A program made the translations under genes and the position numbers. From assembly GCF_021029445.1 (NCBI RefSeq), contig NZ_CP072610.1:62001-126000 (forward strand): 64,000 nt of DNA, given 5' to 3'. This document shows positions 56,236 through 64,000 of this stretch, piece by piece (position 1 is the stretch's first letter; the number at the start of each line of letters is the position of its first letter). The DNA comes from Pseudomonas wenzhouensis (lineage in GTDB: Bacteria; Pseudomonadota; Gammaproteobacteria; Pseudomonadales; Pseudomonadaceae). The notes beneath the pieces are model-generated. The model searched no databases. It was not told the DNA's origin and was given only the letters and a program-made list of their open reading frames with translations.

Positions 56236-57727
56236 GACCGACCTCCTCGGCCTGGCCACGCAGGCGGTCGTAGCGCGCCGTGTTAGCGACGGGGGCTTCC
56301 TTGAGCGACAAGTGGGTTTCGACGCTGGGTGGTGGTTCGGATGCTGTCAGCCGTGCCACGACATTGAGGATGTGTTCGGCGCTCAGGCTGCCGCTCTCCA
56401 GTACCAGCTCAACGGCTACCAGCACGGCATCGAGTCCGGCGACCGGTACGGCAGCCAGGACTTGCGCCATTATCCGGTCACCGCCGGCATGACGCCCCAG
56501 GCCGTGCTTAAGCTGACGCAGCGGCACCGGCAGATCAGCAAAGGGCGCGCCGTTGCGCAGCGCACCGGGCTTGCGTTCGATCAGCGGGAGGTAGTGCTGC
56601 CAGTCATAGCTGACCTGGTCGCGATCCAGCAAGCGGACATGGCTGGCGATCAGCGCGTCGTCAGCCACCACCTCGATTCGCGTCGGATACAAACGGCTGC
56701 TGACCCACTTACCCGCGTACTCACATGGCACCGAGTAGCGGTTGCGCCCGACGCTGACCAGGCAGGTGCTGGAGACCCGCGCAGGCCGCTCGACGTAACC
56801 GTCGAATGGCGCTGGCACAGGCATCAGTTCAGCGCGCTCCAACTCCAGCACTTCGGCTACACTCAGCCCGCTGTATTGAGGGTGCGTCAGCTCGTTCCAA
56901 AGCGCGCGGCAGCGCTGGCCCAGCCAGGCATTGAGTTCCTCGAAGGAGTGAAACTGGCAGTCGTGGGCGTCTAGCCAGATACGCCTGCGGCTGTCTTGCA
57001 CGTTCTTTTCAACGATGCCCTTTTCCCAACCAGCGGCGACGTTGCAGAAGTCCGGATCGAACAGGTAATGCGCGCACATCACCGCAAAGCGTGCATTCAC
57101 CGCCCGGCCTTTGCCCTTATTGACCTTGTCGACGGCGGTCTTCATGTTGTCGTAGATGCCCCGGCGCGGCACGCCGCCCAAGGCGCCGAACGAGCGTGTA
57201 TGGGCGTCAAATAACATCTCATGGCCCTGGCTCGGATACGCCACAAGCCAGAACGCACGGCTGGCACACAGCTTCAGATGTGCCACCTGCATACGCCGGT
57301 AAATGCCGCCGACCAGCAAGCCTTCCTCGCTCCAGTCAAACTGAAACGCCTCGCCAAGAGCAAAGGTCAGCGGCACAAAGGCCTGCGACGCCTTGCCCTG
57401 TCCCCCTCGCCAGGCACGGATAAACGCGGTGAGCTGGCTGTAGCCACCGTCATAACCATCGGCTTTGATTTGCGCCAACAGCGCCTTGGCACTGCGCCGC
57501 TGTTGCTTGGGGCGCAGCGAATCGGCTTTTAGCGCCTGCTCTAGCGTGGCGTGAAAAGGGCTGAGTTTGTTAAAGATCGCGCGGCGTTGGTACACCGGCT
57601 GCTTGGCCTCAGGTGCTCTGACCCACTTGCGAATCGTGTTGCGCGCCAGCCCGGTGCGCTTGGCTATCTCATGCAGCGACAGCTTGTCGCGGAAATACAT
57701 CCGCCGAATTTTGCCCATCATTTCCAT
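56228..57727 (-). CDS. istA: IS21 transposase IstA
   Basis: 499-residue DDE transposase. N-terminal HTH ([25 protein letters not shown]), integrase-like core with the catalytic acids in [22 protein letters not shown] and [15 protein letters not shown], and a C-terminal beta-barrel/Mu-type end. ATG at 57727 chosen (AGGGTG upstream); a GTG three codons earlier is possible. No frameshift or stop, so the element may be active. Confidence 0.95.
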   Translation of the reverse strand: MEMMGKIRRMYFRDKLSLHEIAKRTGLARNTIRKWVRAPEAKQPVYQRRAIFNKLSPFHATLEQALKADSLRPKQQRRSAKALLAQIKADGYDGGYSQLTAFIRAWRGGQGKASQAFVPLTFALGEAFQFDWSEEGLLVGGIYRRMQVAHLKLCASRAFWLVAYPSQGHEMLFDAHTRSFGALGGVPRRGIYDNMKTAVDKVNKGKGRAVNARFAVMCAHYLFDPDFCNVAAGWEKGIVEKNVQDSRRRIWLDAHDCQFHSFEELNAWLGQRCRALWNELTHPQYSGLSVAEVLELERAELMPVPAPFDGYVERPARVSSTCLVSVGRNRYSVPCEYAGKWVSSRLYPTRIEVVADDALIASHVRLLDRDQVSYDWQHYLPLIERKPGALRNGAPFADLPVPLRQLKHGLGRHAGGDRIMAQVLAAVPVAGLDAVLVAVELVLESGSLSAEHILNVVARLTASEPPPSVETHLSLKEAPVANTARYDRLRGQAEEVGHA

Positions 57728-57933
57728 ACTGATCACCCTGTGTTCTCCTGCTCAAAAATTGAGCAGAAGCAGTTGAACACCTGGGTCAGTTTTCAGTCGG
57801 CAGAACAGCCTCTACTGGGTCAGTTTTCGGTCAGCGGCAACACCATGGACTCCATCTTCGCCGAGAAAGACCTCGCCGAAGTGGCCATTTCCAAGCTTAC
57901 GCCCGACATGAAGATCTGGGACTACCCCAACCA

Positions 57934-58407
57934 TCAACGATTCCTCGCCGCAAGAATGAGCATTGCTGCCTCCCGACTGGTCTTTCTCAGATTGGCGCCA
58001 TCGATGCGACCATTCCAGAACCCATCGTCTCGTAAGTACTCGTCAACCTTCCGGTCACCAAAGGTACGGCTGATTACAGCCTTCGAAAGTATGAAGACCT
58101 CTGATGACGATGCTGCCGCTGCGATTACTACCCCCCTTACCTCAGCACTCTCAAGTAGTGCCAATTTCGCAGCCCCCGTGGGGAGGGCGCTTCCCTTGAC
58201 GACGACACGGTCAACCTTGTTCTCACGAACGTAATCAGAACAGCGCTGATGCAGCACAGAGAGCGCAGGCGCTCGGTCACCTTTTTGTAGATTCCACGTC
58301 GAGTCAGAAATGATTGTGATCGGTTGGCTTTGATCGTCTGGGACTTCTGTGTCCACAACCGTAGCGCTTTGCCCTACGACCACAATGCCGACAACACGTC
58401 TTGTCAT
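57934..58407 (-). CDS. Hypothetical protein with RNase H/RuvC-like character
   Basis: 157 residues from the ATG at 58407 (ACAGGAAGT upstream). Begins RRVVGIVVVGQSATVVDTEV, a short strand pattern like the first acidic strand of RNase-H-fold proteins, followed by CSDYVRENKVDRVVVKGSALPTG and a long alternation of strands and helices. I cannot name a family with certainty; DUF3010-like RuvC folds are the nearest I recall. Codon use is less GC-biased than the core genes, in keeping with transfer. Neighbours: IS21 upstream side and gyrB. Confidence 0.65.
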   Translation of the reverse strand: MTRRVVGIVVVGQSATVVDTEVPDDQSQPITIISDSTWNLQKGDRAPALSVLHQRCSDYVRENKVDRVVVKGSALPTGAAKLALLESAEVRGVVIAAAASSSEVFILSKAVISRTFGDRKVDEYLRDDGFWNGRIDGANLRKTSREAAMLILAARNR

Positions 58408-58704
58408 ACACGTACTTCCTGTTAGGTGCGATTTGGAGCAAAAGCGCTCCATTGATATCGCTTAAGTCTAACAGCACGGAAAAGGGCCTAGTGCGCACCT
58501 ACAGCCGCAAGAAAATTCGTTCGAGCAACATCCCCGATGGGTCGCGCTGCTTTGGATGCCATGAATTGCAGAGCTCCGGCTCCCCCTCAGAATCTCCCAG
58601 ATTCCGGCCCCGCCAGCACGAGATTTTCCAGCATTCTCTGTAGCTTCACTACAAACCCTACCAGTGGCGGGCTCCGTTTCTTCGGCTAATCCACTGATAC
58701 AAAA
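58408..58704. other. Intergenic region between the hypothetical gene and gyrB
   Basis: About 300 bases with no supported gene. GGAGC-AAAA-GCGCTCC at 58434-58450 is a short hairpin just upstream of the hypothetical gene. The right border of the accessory region must lie in or near this stretch; no direct repeat or tRNA marks it. Confidence 0.4.
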
Positions 58705-58731
58705 AGAAAAACCCCGGCTCTAGGCCGGGGT
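58705..58731 (-). terminator. Terminator of gyrB
   Basis: Read leftward: CCCCGGC-CTAGA-GCCGGGG followed by TTTTTC, about 70 bases after the gyrB stop. It closes the dnaA-dnaN-recF-gyrB transcript. Confidence 0.92.
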
Positions 58732-58799
58732 AGTGACAGAAATTGTCATGACAATAACTTGCACAAACATGACAATTTATCTGCCCGTCGACATGCGTA

Positions 58800-62327
<3,528 letters not shown>

Positions 62328-62328
<1 letters not shown>

Positions 62329-63431
62329 TAAAGGCGCATCGGCATTACAACGTAGGCAGAATCATCGTTGTCGGCTTCCTGCAACAGAGCACTGCTGTTG
62401 GAATCGGACAGGATCAGGCGCACTTGCTCGGTCCCCATTACGCCCAGTACATCCAGCAGATAGCTGACGTTGAAACCAATCTCCAGACCACCGCCGTTAT
62501 AGTCGACAACGATTTCTTCCTCGGCCTCTTCCTGTTCCGGGTTGTTGGCCTGAATTTTCAGCAGACCAGCCGCCAGAGTCAGGCGAATGCCACGGTATTT
62601 TTCGTTGGAGAGAATCGCCGTACGGCTGAAGGCTTCACGCAGGCCCTGACGATCCGCCAGTACCAGCTTGTCGCCACCGCGTGGCAGCACACGCTCGTAA
62701 TCCGGGAACTTGCCATCTACCAGCTTCGAGGTGAAGGTGAACTCGCCGGTGTTGGCACGGATGTGATGCTGACCCAGTACGATGCTGACTTCAGCGTCCT
62801 GCTCGGTGAGCAAGCGCGCCAGTTCAAGAATACCTTTACGCGGCACGATGACCTGATGCTTGCCTTCTTGTTGAATCACAGCCTCCATCGAGCACATGGC
62901 CAGACGGTGACCATCGGTAGCCACGGCTCGCAACAGGCCGCTCTGCACTTCCAGCAGCATGCCGTTGAGGTAGTAGCGCACGTCCTGCTGGGCCATGGCG
63001 AAGCTGGTGCGCTCTACCAGGCGACGCAGCTTGGCTTGCGGCAGGTTGAAGGTCAGCGAACCCGGGCCTTCCTCGACGGTGGGGAAGTCGTTGGCCGGCA
63101 GGGTGGACAGGGTAAAGCGGCTACGGCCTGCCTTGACCAGCAACTTCTGATCATCGACGCGGATGTCGATCAGCGCATCGCTCGGCAAGCTCTTGCAAAT
63201 GTCCATCAGCTTACGCGCCGGCACGGTGATCTCGCCCGGCTCGGCAGCGTCTTCCAGCGTCACACGACCTACCAGTTCGACTTCGAGGTCGGTACCGGTC
63301 AGCGATAATTGCTGGCCTTCGACGACCAGCAGCACATTGGACAGAACCGGCAGCGTCTGGCGTCGTTCCACGACACCGGCGACCAGTTGCAGGGGTTTCA
63401 ACAGGGCTTCGCGTTGAATGGTGAAATGCAT
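62328..63431 (-). CDS. dnaN: DNA polymerase III beta clamp
   Basis: 367-residue sliding clamp. Three-domain beta fold with [35 protein letters not shown], central [13 protein letters not shown] and the C-terminal VMPMRL end that contributes to the client-binding pocket. Part of the dnaA-dnaN-recF-gyrB operon; 31 bases after dnaA. Confidence 0.98.
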
Positions 63432-63462
63432 GGTCTAGTCCCTTGCCTCGTGGAGCTGCGAA

Positions 63463-64000
63463 TCAGGTTGTAAGCGTACGCAGCAGGTTCTTGTAATCCT
63501 CGCGGATGTCCGCATCGGATCCCCTAAGTTCAGCAATCTTACGGCATGCGTGCAACACCGTGGTGTGATCGCGACCGCCGAAGGCCACACCGATTTCCGG
63601 CAGGCTGTGATTGGTCAGTTCCTTGGATAACGCCATGGCCACCTGACGCGGCCGAGCAATCGAACGCGAGCGGCGCTTAGAGAGCAGATCGGTGATCTTG
63701 ATCTTGTAGTACTCGGCCGTGGTGCGCTGGATGTTGTCGATGCTGACCAGCTTGTCCTGCAGGGCCAGCAGATCCTTGAGCGATTCGCGAATCAGCTCGA
63801 TGGTGATGTCGCGCCCCATGAAATGCGAGTGGGCGATCACACGCTTCAGCGCACCTTCCAGCTCGCGCACGTTGGAACGGATGCGCTGGGCGATGAAGAA
63901 AGCGGCATCGTGCGGCAGATCGACCTTGGCCTGGTCGGCCTTCTTCATCAGGATCGCTACACGGGTTTCCAGTTCCGGCGGTTCCACGGCCACGGTCAGG
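63463..64000 (-). CDS. dnaA: Replication initiator DnaA (5' part beyond the window)
   Basis: C-terminal 178 codons of DnaA; the N-terminal domains lie past 64000. Seen are the end of the AAA+ domain ([20 protein letters not shown] with the box VII region [19 protein letters not shown]) and domain IV with the DnaA-box-recognition signature [20 protein letters not shown]...[16 protein letters not shown]. oriC itself should lie upstream of dnaA, outside the window. Confidence 0.97.
   Translation of the reverse strand, partial: LTVAVEPPELETRVAILMKKADQAKVDLPHDAAFFIAQRIRSNVRELEGALKRVIAHSHFMGRDITIELIRESLKDLLALQDKLVSIDNIQRTTAEYYKIKITDLLSKRRSRSIARPRQVAMALSKELTNHSLPEIGVAFGGRDHTTVLHACRKIAELRGSDADIREDYKNLLRTLTT

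Larger units (their letters stand above)
55238..57842 (-). mobile_element. Complete IS21-family insertion sequence
   Basis: 2605 bases with istA and istB. Left end TGTTGGCGCTGATGGAAAAT and right end (read inward) TGTTGCCGCTGACCGAAAAC are inverted repeats beginning with TG, each followed by TGACCCA and a second internal GAAA-N2-TGACCCAG copy, the multiple-repeat ends of IS21. The bases outside (...TTATGC and CCATGG...) do not form a target duplication, so flanking DNA has probably been rearranged since insertion. Confidence 0.9.

Noticed and set aside
55238-57842. Target-site duplication of the IS21 copy
   Set aside because: Bases next to the ends (TTATGC left, CCATGG right) do not match at 4-8 bases, so none is claimed.
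57663-58234. Plus-strand frame spanning the IS21 right end
   Set aside because: Crosses the insertion boundary and runs antisense to the hypothetical gene; only the short 57843-57930 part looks protein-like and that is noted as a possible remnant.

Overview
The window is a GC-rich chromosome segment from a Pseudomonas, most like the P. mendocina / P. oleovorans / P. pseudoalcaligenes group (inference from gene order and protein sequences). It lies beside the replication origin: dnaA (cut by the right edge), dnaN, recF and gyrB are read leftward from 64000 to 58800. From 48214 back to 6349 most of the core gene order known next to the P. aeruginosa origin is kept: a PA0005-type acyltransferase, gmhB, glyS, glyQ, tag, a lipid A acyltransferase, a PilZ protein, trkA, rsmB, fmt, def, tsaP, dprA, tsaC, qor, hemF, aroE and then trpA-trpB/trpI.

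Layout from left to right. 1-6331: transport and envelope genes (two SulP permeases, PbpG, YbaL). 6349-9393: trpBA with divergent trpI. 9464-13242: small envelope and stress genes, including two adjacent genes each broken by one in-frame stop. 13321-16580: a TRAP transporter. 16678-23665: mutarotase, BCCT transporter, cardiolipin synthase, orphan binding protein, DASH cryptochrome. 23841-36089: the conserved origin-flank block, ending at a queuosine-precursor transporter with a preQ1-I riboswitch in its leader. 36320-41051: NlpC/P60 hydrolase and an MprF/VirJ-type aminoacyl-phosphatidylglycerol pair that interrupts the conserved order. 41169-48214: conserved block continues. 48479-50749: a three-gene phospholipid cassette (CDP-alcohol phosphatidyltransferase, acyltransferase, CdsA-like).

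50906-58407 is accessory DNA, visibly more AT-rich, inserted between the conserved gyrB side and the PA0005 side. It holds a TOTE-type primase-helicase, a RelBE toxin-antitoxin pair, a glycine-rich-domain-like protein with a cysteine-rich tail followed by a 45-residue Pro/Gly-rich protein, a complete IS21-family element, a solo IS21-like end, and a RuvC-like hypothetical gene. At its left border is a small RNA gene of the RsmX/Y/Z type with a GacA-like upstream site.

Non-coding signals that gene callers would miss: the Rsm-type sRNA, the preQ1 riboswitch, two perfect 16-bp parS sites inside recF, a near-consensus sigma-54 promoter ahead of the TRAP permease genes, a 176-bp imperfect inverted repeat between def and fmt, and several REP-type palindromes. 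Three genes look inactivated: a dodecin (internal TAG), a lipoprotein (internal TGA) and a DOPA-dioxygenase-like gene (one-base frameshift next to an intact ribosome binding site). No tRNA, rRNA or CRISPR array was seen. All family assignments are from reading the sequence; no database search was run.
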